This document shows, one piece after another, positions 33,193-44,110 of a DNA stretch of 64,000 nucleotides. The notes beneath the pieces are model-generated. The model saw nothing but the letters and a program-made list of their open reading frames with translations, made no database searches and was not told where the DNA came from. A program made the translations under genes and the position numbers. Position 1 is the first letter of the stretch, and each line of letters opens with the position of its first letter. This stretch comes from Microbacteriaceae bacterium (lineage in GTDB: Bacteria > Actinomycetota > Actinomycetes > Actinomycetales > Microbacteriaceae): positions 372,001 through 436,000 of the forward strand of contig JAHBTA010000004.1 in assembly GCA_019638805.1 (NCBI GenBank), read 5' to 3'.

Positions 33193-33232
33193 GCTCCTGA
33201 GCGAAGCGAGACACGTTCGTGAGCGTGTGCGG

Positions 33233-34186
33233 CTACCGGGGTCGCGTTCGAGTGCGGGAGTAGAAGAACGGCGGCATCCGACGGCCTGGTCGACGCAACT
33301 CGGGGAAGACGACTTCCGGTAACCCGAGAGGCGTAGCATCGGCGCACCGAACGCAGTGTGCAATGCTCTGCGCTGTTTGGACGAGCCCGTCCTGCCATGG
33401 TCGGTTCGCGATGAACACGAGGTCACGAAGTCCCGCAGGGCTCGTGGCACGCACACGCCACCCCTCCCACCGCCATGGCAATCGATCCCACTCCTCCACA
33501 GCAACACCAAAGGTCGAACGAAAGGAACTCTGGTCGAAGCCCTCGGCAAGGTGGGGCGCTGGGTCCCTGCACGTGGAGCGGCTGGTGGCGCCGTCCGGCA
33601 GACGAAGCGGCCGCCCCAGTGCGATCTCCGCCAAATCGAGGACGTCCTCGAACTGGAACCCTGACGAGGAATCGACGGGCCTGTCGCCCGCCAGCACGGC
33701 GGTGTAGTACTCCTGCCCCTGCAGCACCGCGAGGCCGGCGGATGCCCATCGGCAACCCCATCGCTCCACGATCGCTTCAGCCGCCAGGTACAGACCCGCC
33801 TGGAATGCCGCGACCTCAGGGCGGTTCGCGCCACGCAGCGACCGCAGCAAGGCCAGTTCCGTGTCGAGGATGGTCGCGCGGCGAGCCTCCTCGATGACGG
33901 GCCAGATTTCTGCTGGGTCGGCCGATGCGAGCGGCGCCGCGAGCTCGACGGGAACCTCGGAGATCACCATCGGCCATGAGTTGACTTCCGCCGCGCCCGC
34001 GCCCGCGCCTACTATGCGATCAAAGGCCAGCACCGGTCCGTTAGGGGGTCGGAACTCAAAGTCATAGTCACCGAGATACCCTGCCGGCTGGTCACGATCG
34101 TCCAACTCCCCATCCAGTTGAATCCTGAACGCCTCCACCCAAGCGCCCCGAATTCTGGTTGCGGAGCGGACTGTCCTAGCGCGCAC
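33233..34186 (-). CDS. Putative immunity protein for the Rhs toxin
   Basis: 317 residues, soluble, no recognised domain. It starts with GTG 34186, served by the ribosome site TAGGAG formed by the Rhs stop codon itself, 12 bases away, so translation is tightly tied to the toxin gene. Notable segments are YLGDYDFEFRPPNGPVLAFDR, a helical middle (LLRSLRGANRPEVAAFQAG), WEGWRVRATSPAGLRDLVF and a basic end RTRTRPR. Being the only gene directly downstream of a polymorphic-toxin tip, it is the natural candidate for the cognate immunity factor. The family is not recognised. Confidence 0.62.
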   Translation of the reverse strand: MRARTVRSATRIRGAWVEAFRIQLDGELDDRDQPAGYLGDYDFEFRPPNGPVLAFDRIVGAGAGAAEVNSWPMVISEVPVELAAPLASADPAEIWPVIEEARRATILDTELALLRSLRGANRPEVAAFQAGLYLAAEAIVERWGCRWASAGLAVLQGQEYYTAVLAGDRPVDSSSGFQFEDVLDLAEIALGRPLRLPDGATSRSTCRDPAPHLAEGFDQSSFRSTFGVAVEEWDRLPWRWEGWRVRATSPAGLRDLVFIANRPWQDGLVQTAQSIAHCVRCADATPLGLPEVVFPELRRPGRRMPPFFYSRTRTRPR

Positions 34187-34198
34187 GGGGTTGATCTC

Positions 34199-37100
34199 CT
34201 ACCGGCAACTCAAGATCTGACCGTACGGGCAATGCCCATACATCCCGGCGTAGTTGGTGATGAGTGCAATCTCCTCGGTTCTAGCCGCGTACCATCCAAC
34301 TTGCGAACTCAAGACGGTGTAGGAGCAAGCGTTGCCAACCCATCTCTCGCAGAGAGCCAGTTGGCTGGATGGCCGAGAAACTCCTACTCGAGATATGCCG
34401 TACTTCCAGGTGAGGAACTCATCGACTGTCCCGGGGAGCGGCGGTACAGGCGATGCGTGAATCTCGTACACAATGTACAGGTCCTTGGCATGCTTGATTG
34501 CTGTGCGCGTTCCCGCGCGAACCTGCGGAATCGCAACCGAAGTGCTCCGCGCTGTGTCCCCAGACAAGCTCAGCACCAGGCTCCAGACACTCAGGAACGC
34601 CGACAAGCGAGCCAGGTCTCGTGGCCGTACGCTGGCTGATGCAGCCGGCTGAGCGCGCGTCAGTGGTGTCCATGTCGCCTGCCCGCCCTTATTCAGGATT
34701 GCCACGTACGAATCGGCCGTCATTTCGCCGCTGAGGTCGAACCTGTTGATGGGGTCGGCTGGGTAGTCGTAGGCGTTGGTGACACCGCCTTCGATGGGGT
34801 CGACTTCGAGGAATCTGCCGAGGGCTGGGACGTATTGGCGGGCGCCCATCTCGATGGTGGCGATCGAGCCTTGGTGCTCATACCGTTTGGAGTGGGACCC
34901 GACCCAGGAGAAGTCCGCATCCCCCGGCAGGGTGTCCGGCACCGCGTCATCAGCACCCGTGGTGCCGATCTCACCCGTGGTGGGGTCGATGACCTGCCCG
35001 AACGGGTCGTAGGAGGCCCGTGCCCCGAGGCGGTGACCATCCTGGTCAGCGGTGAGGATCACATCCCCGTGCAGGTTCGGGTAGGACCAGGATGTGCTGG
35101 CGGTGGTGATGAGCATGCTCGCCCCACCGGGCAGGGACACGGTGGCTTGCAGCACCGTGTTGTTCTCGTCGAGGACCAGGGTGCCGCTGTACCGGGTCAC
35201 CTCGTCCGGACCGGACGGGGGATCCAGAGTGCGTTGCACGATCTGCCCGGACGCATCCCACCGGTAGGTGATCTCGGTCCCATCCGCCAGAACCGTGCCC
35301 ACATGCCGATCCGCCACGTCGTAGGTCAGGGTCTGGTCGGCCAGCACGGTGGTGTTCCCATGCGCGTCGTAGGCAAGCGATTCACCGGGGCCGGTGGTGG
35401 TCAAGTTCCCGCCCGCGACCGGGCTGGCACCCGTCAAGGCTCCGGTCACCGTAGTCCCGACCAGCCGGTCCGCGGTGTCATAGCAATAGTCGACCGTGGT
35501 GGTCACCCCGGCCGTGTTCGGGTCGGCGTCATCGTCGAACACATCCGAGAACATGGTGCGGTTCCCGTTCAGCCCCGCCGCGGTGACACCGCAGGCGGCG
35601 GTCCCGTACCCGTAGGTGAGCTCATGCTGCGGGATGGTCGCGGTGACCAGGCGCCCGGCGGTGTCGAACCGGTAGGTGGAGACCTCCACCGTGCTGTCGT
35701 CGGTGAGGGTGTTCTGGATGATCCGCCCGGACTGGGACCTGACCACCGCATCCGACACCACCTGGGTGCCGGCGCTGGTGTCGATCCACTCCTCCGCGGT
35801 GAGGGTCAGGTCGTCCCAGAACACCGGCCCGCTGGAGGGGGTGGCACCGTTGTGCCCGAAGTACCAGTCCTGCGTGGACGCGACCGCGGTGAAGGTGTAG
35901 TCGACCTGCTGCCACCCCGACGTTGTCGCCGACCCCGACGAACCGATCCCATTCGCGCCGATCTCGATATCCGACAGCCCGGAACTCTGCGACGCGTCCA
36001 CCCACCCGGACAGGGTGTACGAGCGCCCCGGGGTCAACCCGGTCAGGGTCTCGGACACCCCGACCCAATACCCGGACTTCGAACTGCTGATCGCGGTGGA
36101 CCATTCCCCGTCATGCGCGTTCGCCGAGGTGACCGCCGCGACAGTCGCACCATCGCCCAACCACGGGTCCGTGGCGAAACCGGTCACCTCGTAGTCGTTG
36201 GTCTGCACCGTTTCGGCCGGATGAGGCCCCGACCCGTCGGTGTAGGCGTCCCGGGTCAGGGTGACCTCGTCCCAGAACACCGGCCCCGAGGCCGGGGTGG
36301 CGCCGTTGTGCCCGAAGTACCAGTCCTGCGTGGTCGCGACCGCGGTGAACGTGTAGCTCAGCTGCTGCCACCCCGAGGTGGTCGCCGACCCGGACGAGCC
36401 GATCCCGTTGGCGCCGATCTCGATGTCCGACAGCCCGGAACTCTGCGAGGCATCTACCCACCCGGACAGGGTGTAGTCCAGTCCGGGGGTCAACCCGGTC
36501 AGGGTTTCGGAGACCCCGACCCAGTAGCCCGATTTCGAGCTGCTGATCGCCATCGACCGGTCGCCGGAATGGGCGTTCGCGGTTGTCACCGCCGCGATGG
36601 TGGCATCATCTCCCAGCCACGGTTCGGTGGCGAACCCGGAGACCTCGTAGTCGTTCGAGATGACCGTGGACGGCGGGACCGTCACCGGTGCGGACGGGAA
36701 GGTCCACTCCATCCCGGTGCTGGCCCCGGTGTAGGGGTCACGGGTCACGGCGGACAGGCTGGTGCCGTTGGCGTAGGCCACGGATTGCAGGAGCTGGTTG
36801 GTGGCGTAGTCCGGGTCGGCGACGACCGTGCCGTCGTAGGAGACGGTGAGCACCTTCCCGTCCGGGTCGTAGGTGAACGCCTGGGTGTGCACGGCATCCG
36901 CCGCCGGGTCGGTCACCACCGACAGCACCCGCCCAGTCTTGGCCTCATAGCTCGGGGTGGTGACCGTGCCCCACACATCGGTCGAGGTCACGGTGCGACC
37001 GAGGAGGTCGATGACGGTGGTGATCGTCCCTGCCGGGTCGGTCACCGAGGTGGTCAGCGGATCGCCCCCGACCGCATAGGTGGTGGTCACAGTGCGGGCG

Positions 37101-40100
37101 GAAGCGCTGCCGTAGGCGGCATAGTCCACCTGCACCACCCGACCGCGCGCGTCATAGCTCGTGCAGGTCCAGTCCGCGTCGCCGGTGCGCTTGGTGCCTG
37201 CGGTGCGTCCCAGGATGTCGTACACGTACTGGGTGGTGACCCCGACCGCGCTGCCGGCACCGTCCGGGTCGGCCGTGGTGGTGGACTTCACGAACCCGTA
37301 CTGGGCCGTCCAGACGGTCACCCCGCAGGTTGCCGACCCCAGTGTCTCGGTGTCGCCCCAGTAGACGGAAGTGGTGGTCGCATCCCCGCCGGCAGGCATG
37401 GTGCGGGTGGTGCGCCGCAACCATGAGTTCGCCGCGGTCGTCGGCGCCTCGTATCCGGTGGTTGTCGTCAGATCCAGTCCGCCTGGGTCGATCGTGGATG
37501 TCGTGGCAGCCCCCAGCCACGGGTATGCCCCGTACCCGGTGGTCGTGGTCAGCGGGGTGACCAGATTGCCCGGCAGCCCGGAGCCGGCCGGGACAGCGTC
37601 ATCGACCGTGCTGCCGGTGGCCAGCCCGTAGTCCGGCGTCAGAGCCGAATCCGGGATGTCGGTGAAGGCGCCCCCGTCGACCGCCCACTGCAGGGTGAGT
37701 CCTGCCACCGAGATGTGCTCGTAGAAATCGACCCGGATGTGGCGCCGCTCGCCCGCTGCGACACCGGTGATGATCGGGCTGACGTAGGCCGATCCGTCGG
37801 AGGTCGTGTCGTGGATGAGTAGCTCGTCATTCAGGAAGAGCTTCCCTCCGTCGTTCAACACCGTGCGGAACTGGTAGTCACCGGCGGTGGGGAAGGTCAA
37901 GGTCCCCGTCATGCGCAGCGAGAAGTCGTCCTCCGGAATGCCCGCCAGAGGCGAACCCGTCCCCCAGTCGCGCGAGCCCAGAGTCGTGCCGGTGCCACCG
38001 ACCAGACCCAGGGTGAAGTCCTTCGGCGCACCGGAGAGGTTGCCGGTGTCGAAGTACGCCACCTGCAGCCCGTGCATGCCCTGGTCGTACCCGGTGGAGG
38101 TGTGGGCGGGCAGGATCGGGCACGACCCCAGCGGGGTGCGGTCGGTGTCGTAGCAGGATGCCGGCGCCGGCCCGTACGCATCCGTCGCCAGATCGGTGAA
38201 CGGGTCGTAGATCATCGTGGACATCCGCCCCCACGCGTCGGTGGTGGACAGCTTCTGATCCTTCGCGCTCCAGGTGGTGCTCGAGGTGAGCCCGAGCGGA
38301 CTGGTGGAGGAGGTCGCCCGCCACGCGGAGTCGTAGGTGACCTTCCCGGCGTGGGCACCGGAGGGTGCCCCGGTCAGGTCCAGCCCGGCCACATCGATCA
38401 GAGTCTCCCCGGTGTTGTAGGTGTAGAGCTTCATCGGCCGCAGGGACGAGGTGGCCCCGTCGGGGGCGGGAGAGGTGACCGAGATCAGCTTCCCGCCGGC
38501 GTATCCGAACTCGGTCGCGACCAGGTCCTGAACGGTCGGGGTGGACCGGTTGGTCGGGTCGGCGGCGATCCAGTCGTTGACCAGCGGGTCCCACACCTGG
38601 GTCAGCTCTCCGGCGGTGTACCCGAACCGGACCTGCTCGCCGCCCGGATCCACGATCGAGACCAGTAGGCCGTTGGCGTCGTAGAACAGGCGGGTGGTGT
38701 CGTCCACCCCGCTGGTACCGCCGGGCACATGCCCTGGGTAGACGATGCGGCACAAGAACCCGGCCGGTGGTGCACTGTAGTCCGACCCGGCCGGGACCGG
38801 GCAGGCGTTACCGCTCATGTCGCCGTCCGCGGCCCCGAGCCCGACCTGGCCGACCGTGTCGCCCCCGTACACGAACCGCACCACCCGGTTGGTGCCGCCC
38901 GCGACCGGGTCCGCGATCAGGTCCGGCACCCGGGTCGGGGTGCGGTACTGCACGAGCGGGGTCGCCGGCTTCTTCGCATCCGCCGCCGGAGTCACCGAGG
39001 TCACCTTCCCGTCCGCGTCGAACACATACACGGTGCCGCCATCGTTCAGGGTGACCTGCCCGTCGCCATCCAGCGCCAGAACGCCATACTCCCCCTTCGG
39101 CGCCTTGTAACCCCCGTCGGAGGTCTTCGTGTAGGTATGCACCGACCCGGTCACATCGGTCAAGGTCACCGATGTGGAGGTCTTCACCGCCAGGGTGTAG
39201 AACCCGCCCGCACCATTGATCGGAGCCGAGGACGACCACCCTCCCGGCAGATACTGCACCTGCTTGGTGAACCAGTCCGCCGGAACGGGCATCCCCGCCG
39301 GATCGATGCCCGGACCCTTCACCCAGAGCTCCAGGCGGGCGTTGCCGGTCGCGTCGTAGTAGTCCACCCGGATCGGCGTCGGGGTGCCCGGAAGACTGTA
39401 GGCGGTACCCCAGTCGGTCTGATCCGTGGAGCCGGTCGTGGTCCACTTGTCCACCACGGTCGTGGTGCCCACCACCACTCGGGCGCCGTCGTTGCGCACC
39501 ACCCCGAACGTGTAGCTGCCCGCCGTCGGCGGGGTCACGAAACCGGTCCACCGGCCCAGGAAGTAATCAGCCGGTACCGCGGGCGCGACCTGGTCCGGCT
39601 GGGTGAACGAGACCGCCGGCTCGGTCTGCGCCAGCACCGGCTCGCGATTGTCGAAGGTGAACGTCGTCGTCGAGGTCTGTCCCTGATTGAGGGCGTTGTA
39701 ATACGCGGCGGCCAGGCCCTTGTTCCCGTTCGGGTCCGCCTGTGAGTTGTACGAGAAGCTCAGGCCCATCGGCCCTCCCAGCGCCGGGATCATCGGCGAG
39801 GCGAAGTTCAGTGCCAGGTTGCCGTTGGCCAGGTTCACGCTCGCCGGTCCCGCCGTGTCGAACGGCGACGGCCCCGTCGTCCCCAGGCGCAGGTTCACCT
39901 TGAAGTGCCCGGCCCAGGCCTGCTCGGCCTCATCCGTCCCATCGTCAGCCCACACCCGCCAGGTGTACGAACCGCCATCCAGCAGTGCGCCCTCCACAGG
40001 GGTCCACGTCACCGGATCCCCCGGTGTCGTGGACGGCGCATCCAACCACCCCGAGGTGACCACCGCACCTGTGCGCCCGTCCGGGCCCGTGGCGACAACG

Positions 40101-41998
40101 AACTTGAACCTCACCGGGTCCGCATCGTCTGGGTCCGGGGTGTACGGAACGCTGAACTGCGGCGTCGTCGAGGTCACCACCTCGTCATCCGCCGGGGACG
40201 ACTGCCCCTGATCGACCGCGGGAGTGCTGTTCGTGGTGAAATACCACGCCGCGTTCGTCACCGATCGCTTCGTGTCGTTACCCAACCAACCGTCGTAACC
40301 GTCCTTGACCGTGACCCGGTACCGGTACTCCGTACCCGCTTCGAGCACATTCGACGGCACCGGGAACTCGCCCGGCAGAACCCACCCGGTGTCGTAGGCG
40401 ATGCTCGAGAACGACCCCAGCCCCGTGCCCGAACCCCCGGTCTTCTCGAACTCGTACCGCACCATCCCGTTGCCGCCCGGGACGCTCACCGACGCCTGCA
40501 TCTTCGGGGCCCGCGACGCCACTGCACCCCCGGTCGGCGTCGCCCCCGTCACCCCGGTCACCGACGGGTATGAGTTGTACACCACGACCAGAGCGGTATT
40601 GACCCCCTTGTAGCTGTACCCGGTGTTCGCCTCCCAATGGCTGCGGAACCCCAACCAGTTGTTGTAAGTGCCGTTCCTGACCCACGCGGCGATCGTGGAA
40701 TCCAGCGAGTCGGTCGTGCTGCCGCTGGCCGTGGCCGACCCGCCGCACAACGTGTACGACGAGACCGTCGACCCGTAACTGCCGACCCCCGACGGGCTAC
40801 TACTGCCCGACCCGATGTACTCGGTCTGACACGTGGCAGTGCCCGTGGTGTACGCCAGCCCCAGTGCGGTGTCCACGACGTACTTGCCCGCGATGCCACT
40901 CAGCGGGTAGCGCGCGAACCCACGCCAGTAGATCGCATGATTGGACTGCCACGGGTTGCCAAACCAGGTCGCGTTGCTCTGCACGACCCCGTCCGACTTG
41001 TACGACTTCTGCGCATTCGGACCCCACTGCACCGACGGATCCACAGTCACCGGGTACACCCGAGCAGGATCGGAGAGCCACTTCGCATCGGGCGTCAGCG
41101 TCAGGAGCCAGTCGGAGCCGTACGGCTCGACCCTCGCCGCCACCGGTGCCATCTCCGGCTCCCGGACGCCGGGCGCCCCGCTGGAATCCCACATGACCGG
41201 CGTCGGGATGGAGAGCCGCACGACACCCGTGGAGTCCAGCACCACGAATCCGCCCGCGTCATCCGGCTGAACCGTCAGCCCCTTACCGGACAGTACCCAC
41301 CGGTAGATCGCCTCACCCTTCGGAGCCTCCGGCAGAACGAGCGCCTCCTTCACGAGCGACGGTGTCAGATCGTAGGTCAGATCGACGTCGCCGAGCACGT
41401 CCCGGTACCGCAGACCGCCCAGCGTCCCGTCACGTCGCTGAGAAGCCACGCCACGAACCTCATCCACCCCGAGGAGTCGCTGAGACAACGTGACACTCCC
41501 CGTCGACACAGTCAGGACATCACCGCCCGAGGTCGCCGAGAACTCAGGCGAAAGGGGGTGCGCCGTTCCAGCCCACCCGTCGCTCGCCCGCACGAGCGTG
41601 TCCTCGATCGCAACCCACTCACCCCCGACCCGCACGTTTGCCGGCGTCCCGCTCAACACCGCCACCCGCTGCGAACCAGTCAACTGGTAGACAGTGCGGA
41701 ACTCGTCCCGTTGCACGACCGGGAGACTCTCCAAATCCAAGCCATCCAGATCGGCAGGAGGCGGCTCGTGCCCACCCGACGCCCGCACCGCCGAAGTCGT
41801 CCGAGGCTCCGGCGCGAACGACCCGTCCGGGACCGATCCCGAACCCGGCTCGGCCATCGTCGACACCGGCGCAGGAACGATCCCCGCGGGCAGCACCGAT
41901 GCTGCTTCGCGCGCCGCCACCGGTGTGGCGGTCCCCATCGCGAATGCAGCCGCGACTACGACCGCAAGCGCCGCCCGAACCCCGAACGCGTTGAACAT
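34199..41998 (-). CDS. Secreted Rhs/YD-repeat protein with PA14 domains and GIY-YIG-like toxin tip
   Basis: 2599 residues from ATG 41998, just after a GGGGG ribosome site; GTG 42019 would add seven. A Sec signal peptide (about 1-30, ending PVAAREA) is followed by a DNRLRE-like region (about 330-450), fibronectin-like modules and a PA14 domain (about 761-897). RHS/YD repeats with a second PA14 (about 1309-1443) come next, then two near-identical 138-residue carbohydrate-binding-like modules (1782-1919, 1934-2071), more YD repeats, and the core end [17 protein letters not shown]...FDLSGEM at about 2420. The variable tip (about 2500-2599) reads [16 protein letters not shown] and [12 protein letters not shown], like GIY-YIG/URI nucleases, with lower GC than the rest. 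Probably a contact-dependent antibacterial toxin. Confidence 0.85.
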   Translation of the reverse strand: MFNAFGVRAALAVVVAAAFAMGTATPVAAREAASVLPAGIVPAPVSTMAEPGSGSVPDGSFAPEPRTTSAVRASGGHEPPPADLDGLDLESLPVVQRDEFRTVYQLTGSQRVAVLSGTPANVRVGGEWVAIEDTLVRASDGWAGTAHPLSPEFSATSGGDVLTVSTGSVTLSQRLLGVDEVRGVASQRRDGTLGGLRYRDVLGDVDLTYDLTPSLVKEALVLPEAPKGEAIYRWVLSGKGLTVQPDDAGGFVVLDSTGVVRLSIPTPVMWDSSGAPGVREPEMAPVAARVEPYGSDWLLTLTPDAKWLSDPARVYPVTVDPSVQWGPNAQKSYKSDGVVQSNATWFGNPWQSNHAIYWRGFARYPLSGIAGKYVVDTALGLAYTTGTATCQTEYIGSGSSSPSGVGSYGSTVSSYTLCGGSATASGSTTDSLDSTIAAWVRNGTYNNWLGFRSHWEANTGYSYKGVNTALVVVYNSYPSVTGVTGATPTGGAVASRAPKMQASVSVPGGNGMVRYEFEKTGGSGTGLGSFSSIAYDTGWVLPGEFPVPSNVLEAGTEYRYRVTVKDGYDGWLGNDTKRSVTNAAWYFTTNSTPAVDQGQSSPADDEVVTSTTPQFSVPYTPDPDDADPVRFKFVVATGPDGRTGAVVTSGWLDAPSTTPGDPVTWTPVEGALLDGGSYTWRVWADDGTDEAEQAWAGHFKVNLRLGTTGPSPFDTAGPASVNLANGNLALNFASPMIPALGGPMGLSFSYNSQADPNGNKGLAAAYYNALNQGQTSTTTFTFDNREPVLAQTEPAVSFTQPDQVAPAVPADYFLGRWTGFVTPPTAGSYTFGVVRNDGARVVVGTTTVVDKWTTTGSTDQTDWGTAYSLPGTPTPIRVDYYDATGNARLELWVKGPGIDPAGMPVPADWFTKQVQYLPGGWSSSAPINGAGGFYTLAVKTSTSVTLTDVTGSVHTYTKTSDGGYKAPKGEYGVLALDGDGQVTLNDGGTVYVFDADGKVTSVTPAADAKKPATPLVQYRTPTRVPDLIADPVAGGTNRVVRFVYGGDTVGQVGLGAADGDMSGNACPVPAGSDYSAPPAGFLCRIVYPGHVPGGTSGVDDTTRLFYDANGLLVSIVDPGGEQVRFGYTAGELTQVWDPLVNDWIAADPTNRSTPTVQDLVATEFGYAGGKLISVTSPAPDGATSSLRPMKLYTYNTGETLIDVAGLDLTGAPSGAHAGKVTYDSAWRATSSTSPLGLTSSTTWSAKDQKLSTTDAWGRMSTMIYDPFTDLATDAYGPAPASCYDTDRTPLGSCPILPAHTSTGYDQGMHGLQVAYFDTGNLSGAPKDFTLGLVGGTGTTLGSRDWGTGSPLAGIPEDDFSLRMTGTLTFPTAGDYQFRTVLNDGGKLFLNDELLIHDTTSDGSAYVSPIITGVAAGERRHIRVDFYEHISVAGLTLQWAVDGGAFTDIPDSALTPDYGLATGSTVDDAVPAGSGLPGNLVTPLTTTTGYGAYPWLGAATTSTIDPGGLDLTTTTGYEAPTTAANSWLRRTTRTMPAGGDATTTSVYWGDTETLGSATCGVTVWTAQYGFVKSTTTADPDGAGSAVGVTTQYVYDILGRTAGTKRTGDADWTCTSYDARGRVVQVDYAAYGSASARTVTTTYAVGGDPLTTSVTDPAGTITTVIDLLGRTVTSTDVWGTVTTPSYEAKTGRVLSVVTDPAADAVHTQAFTYDPDGKVLTVSYDGTVVADPDYATNQLLQSVAYANGTSLSAVTRDPYTGASTGMEWTFPSAPVTVPPSTVISNDYEVSGFATEPWLGDDATIAAVTTANAHSGDRSMAISSSKSGYWVGVSETLTGLTPGLDYTLSGWVDASQSSGLSDIEIGANGIGSSGSATTSGWQQLSYTFTAVATTQDWYFGHNGATPASGPVFWDEVTLTRDAYTDGSGPHPAETVQTNDYEVTGFATDPWLGDGATVAAVTSANAHDGEWSTAISSSKSGYWVGVSETLTGLTPGRSYTLSGWVDASQSSGLSDIEIGANGIGSSGSATTSGWQQVDYTFTAVASTQDWYFGHNGATPSSGPVFWDDLTLTAEEWIDTSAGTQVVSDAVVRSQSGRIIQNTLTDDSTVEVSTYRFDTAGRLVTATIPQHELTYGYGTAACGVTAAGLNGNRTMFSDVFDDDADPNTAGVTTTVDYCYDTADRLVGTTVTGALTGASPVAGGNLTTTGPGESLAYDAHGNTTVLADQTLTYDVADRHVGTVLADGTEITYRWDASGQIVQRTLDPPSGPDEVTRYSGTLVLDENNTVLQATVSLPGGASMLITTASTSWSYPNLHGDVILTADQDGHRLGARASYDPFGQVIDPTTGEIGTTGADDAVPDTLPGDADFSWVGSHSKRYEHQGSIATIEMGARQYVPALGRFLEVDPIEGGVTNAYDYPADPINRFDLSGEMTADSYVAILNKGGQATWTPLTRAQPAASASVRPRDLARLSAFLSVWSLVLSLSGDTARSTSVAIPQVRAGTRTAIKHAKDLYIVYEIHASPVPPLPGTVDEFLTWKYGISRVGVSRPSSQLALCERWVGNACSYTVLSSQVGWYAARTEEIALITNYAGMYGHCPYGQILSCR
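35786..36199 (-). repeat. 414-bp tandem module, second copy in protein order
   Basis: Encodes residues 1934-2071 of the Rhs protein ([16 protein letters not shown] to [11 protein letters not shown]). Nearly identical over most of its length to 36242-36655; 42 bases separate them. Module ends such as [18 protein letters not shown] are identical in both copies. Confidence 0.88.
36242..36655 (-). repeat. 414-bp tandem module, first copy in protein order
   Basis: Encodes residues 1782-1919 ([16 protein letters not shown] to [11 protein letters not shown]). A jelly-roll, carbohydrate-binding-like module duplicated inside the YD-repeat array. The high identity to 35786-36199 suggests a recent duplication or ongoing gene conversion. 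Confidence 0.88.
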
Positions 41999-42161
41999 GG
42001 CGAATCCCCCTCGACTCACCCACCGCTACACGCGCAGCCCAGGCAATCAACCCGAGAAAAGCACACGCGATCCCGGCAGTATGGACCCGAAGTCAACGAC
42101 AGCGCAAGGGCGAATTTCGCCCAGGATGGCGCTCGCGCTCCCGCGATGCCAGGCTGGCCGC

Positions 42162-42575
42162 ATGAACGGGCTCACCATCGCCGGGGCGGTTCTCGCCGTG
42201 ATCGCGGCGCTCATCCACGTGTACATCTTCGTGCTGGAGAGCGTGCGGTGGACCGCCCCCGCGACACGCAAGGTCTTCGGGGTGCGCACCGCCGAGGACG
42301 CCGAGCTCATGCGGCCCCTCGCGTTCAACCAGGGCTTCTACAACCTCTTCCTCGCGCTCGGCGCACTCGTGGGCATCGTGCTCATCGTGACCGGCGGCGT
42401 GGTTCGGGCCGGGTACGGGGTCGCGATCTTCGCGCTGTCGTGCATGACGCTCGCCGCCGTCGTGCTCGTCTCCTCCAACCCGAGGATGCTGCGCGCGGCT
42501 CTCCTGCAGGGCGTCGCGCCGCTCGCGGGAATCGTGCTGCTCGCCCTCGGGGCGGTAGCGCTCACGACGGGCTGA
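42162..42575 (+). CDS. DUF1304 family membrane protein
   Basis: 137 residues, four predicted transmembrane helices. The first helix IAGAVLAVIAALIHVYIFVLES and the block LAFNQGFYNLFLALGA are characteristic of DUF1304 proteins, whose function is unknown. The 3' end overlaps the convergent PH-domain gene by 14 bases. It is divergent from the Rhs gene. Confidence 0.82.
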   Translation: MNGLTIAGAVLAVIAALIHVYIFVLESVRWTAPATRKVFGVRTAEDAELMRPLAFNQGFYNLFLALGALVGIVLIVTGGVVRAGYGVAIFALSCMTLAAVVLVSSNPRMLRAALLQGVAPLAGIVLLALGAVALTTG

Positions 42576-42987
42576 GACCCAGGTGCCGCCGGATCGCGGC
42601 GGCCTGCGTGGCCCCGCGCTCGCCTGCCGCGACGGTCGTGCCGATCTCGCGCACCCACCCCGACTCGGGCGTGAAGCGCAGCACCACGAGCAGCGGGTTC
42701 TCGGTGCCCAGGAACCGCCAGTACGGCACGGTCGTCACCGCGCGCAGCTCGCCCGGGGCATAGCGGAGCGAGCGCGCCCACCCGCGCACCACGACATCCG
42801 GCCCGTCGAGGAAGACTCCGGTGAAGAACGACCGGACCACGACCACGAGCGCGAGCGCCTCGATGACGAGCACCGCGACCAGGGGCCCGCCCAGCGCGAG
42901 CCAGGCGCCCAGGAACCCGGTCGCGACGGCGAGCATCGCGAGCGCGAGGATGCGGATCGCCCCGCCCGAACCGGGCAGCCGGGTCAC
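42562..42987 (-). CDS. PH-domain-like small membrane protein
   Basis: 141 residues from GTG 42987, which overlaps the hemD stop (GTGA). Two membrane helices (ILALAMLAVATGFLGAWLALGG and LVAVLVIEALALVVVVRSFF) are followed by a small beta domain with DVVVRGWARSLRYAPGEL and NPLLVVLRFTPESGW, like bacterial PH-type DUF proteins of actinobacteria. Function unknown; coupling to hemD is positional. Confidence 0.72.
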   Translation of the reverse strand: MTRLPGSGGAIRILALAMLAVATGFLGAWLALGGPLVAVLVIEALALVVVVRSFFTGVFLDGPDVVVRGWARSLRYAPGELRAVTTVPYWRFLGTENPLLVVLRFTPESGWVREIGTTVAAGERGATQAAAIRRHLGLSPS

Positions 42988-43739
42988 GATCCCGCCGCGT
43001 AGTCGACGAGCGCCTCCACGAGCGCCTCCGGGGTGCGCTCGTCGGCGATGGAGTGCACGGTCAGCCCGGCCGCGCGGGCGTCGAACGCGGTGCGCGGGCC
43101 GATGCACACCACGACCGTCGAGGCGGGCAGCGCGGGCAGCTGGGCGGCGAGCTGCCGGGCGACGCTGCCCGAGCTCACCAACACCCCTCCGATACGACCG
43201 AACTCCAGATCGGTCAGCACCTCGGGCGCGAGCGGAACCCCGACCGTGCGGTACGCGGTCACGAACTCGACCGCGAAGCCGAGCTTCTCGAGCCCCGCGA
43301 CGAGAGTCGGCTCCGCCACGTCGGACTGAGGGATGAGCACGCGCCCCCGGATCTCGCTCGCCGGCCACTCCTTGACCAGCCCGCGCGCGGAGTTGTCCGA
43401 GACCGGCACGAAGTCGACGCGGTACCCGGCCTGCTGCAGGGCGATCGCCGTCGTCTCGCCCACCGCGGCGATGCGCGTGCCGGTGGGCACCACGACCTTC
43501 TGACCGCTCAGGACGTCCACCGTCGTCGCGCTCGTGACCACGAGCCAGTCGAACTGCCCGTCCTGCAGTTCGTGCAGCGCGTTGGCGAGGACGACCGGGT
43601 CCTCGGCTCCCGCGAAGTTCAACAGGGGGGCGACCACCGGCACCGCGCCGAGCGAGCGCAGGCCCGCCGCGACGTTGTCGCCCCAGGTGCCGCCACGTGG
43701 AACGAGAACCCGCCACCCGGACAGGGGCTTGGCCGCCAT
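42984..43739 (-). CDS. hemD: uroporphyrinogen-III synthase family protein
   Basis: 251 residues from ATG 43739. Two Rossmann-like lobes: WRVLVPRGGTWGDNVAAGLRSLG at the start, LVVTSATTVDVL, AAVGETTAIALQQAGYRVDFVP, GRVLIPQSD, and VLVSSGSVARQLA then CIGPRTAFDARAAGL. These match HemD, which closes hydroxymethylbilane to uroporphyrinogen III in haem synthesis. No other haem gene is adjacent, which is unusual because hemD commonly follows hemC. The family is highly divergent, but the motif order is clear. Confidence 0.85.
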   Translation of the reverse strand: MAAKPLSGWRVLVPRGGTWGDNVAAGLRSLGAVPVVAPLLNFAGAEDPVVLANALHELQDGQFDWLVVTSATTVDVLSGQKVVVPTGTRIAAVGETTAIALQQAGYRVDFVPVSDNSARGLVKEWPASEIRGRVLIPQSDVAEPTLVAGLEKLGFAVEFVTAYRTVGVPLAPEVLTDLEFGRIGGVLVSSGSVARQLAAQLPALPASTVVVCIGPRTAFDARAAGLTVHSIADERTPEALVEALVDYAAGS

Positions 43740-43873
43740 CACGGGCCCCACCGTCCGGGCGCGCCCGGGTGCGTACCGAGACGCAGACCGGGGACCTCGC
43801 TCATCGCCCCCATCCTCCCGCTCTCGCGCGCGGAGCGCGAATCGGGAGTTCAGGGCCCGGTCGAGTTCAGAGC

Positions 43874-44110
43874 TCAGTCGTCGTCGGGGCCGAAGATCGC
43901 CCAGGCCAGCACACCGACCGCGACCACCGCGACGGCCACGCCGCCGATGATGAACGGCAGCGGGTTCTTCTCGTAGGCGTTCATCGCCTGCTTGCCCAGC
44001 TCCTGCGCGCGCTTGGGCACGTTGAGCCGGTCTTCGATCGCGTCGAGTGCGCTGGCGAGTTCGTCGCGTGCGCGCTGGGCCTGAGCTTTGGCGTTCGAGG
44101 GGGTGCTCAT
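43874..44110 (-). CDS. DUF3618-type membrane-anchored small protein
   Basis: 78 residues. An amphipathic N-terminal helix (AQAQRARDELASALDAIEDRLNVPKRAQEL) matches the DUF3618 pattern of an acidic/basic helix followed by one membrane span (LPFIIGGVAVAVVAVGVLAWAIF) and an acidic end. Last of three minus-strand genes for small envelope proteins; the start overlaps the previous stop by four bases. Function unknown. Confidence 0.75.
   Translation of the reverse strand: MSTPSNAKAQAQRARDELASALDAIEDRLNVPKRAQELGKQAMNAYEKNPLPFIIGGVAVAVVAVGVLAWAIFGPDDD

Noticed and set aside
35786..36655. Regularly repeated DNA considered as a repeat array or CRISPR-like element
   Set aside because: The two 414-bp copies are in frame inside the Rhs coding sequence and encode a protein module; there are no short spaced repeats.
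34199..42019. Rhs locus considered as a third cassette with duplicated gene tail
   Set aside because: I found no direct repeat linking the 33.2 kb and 42.0 kb edges, so there is no evidence for the same insertion mode.
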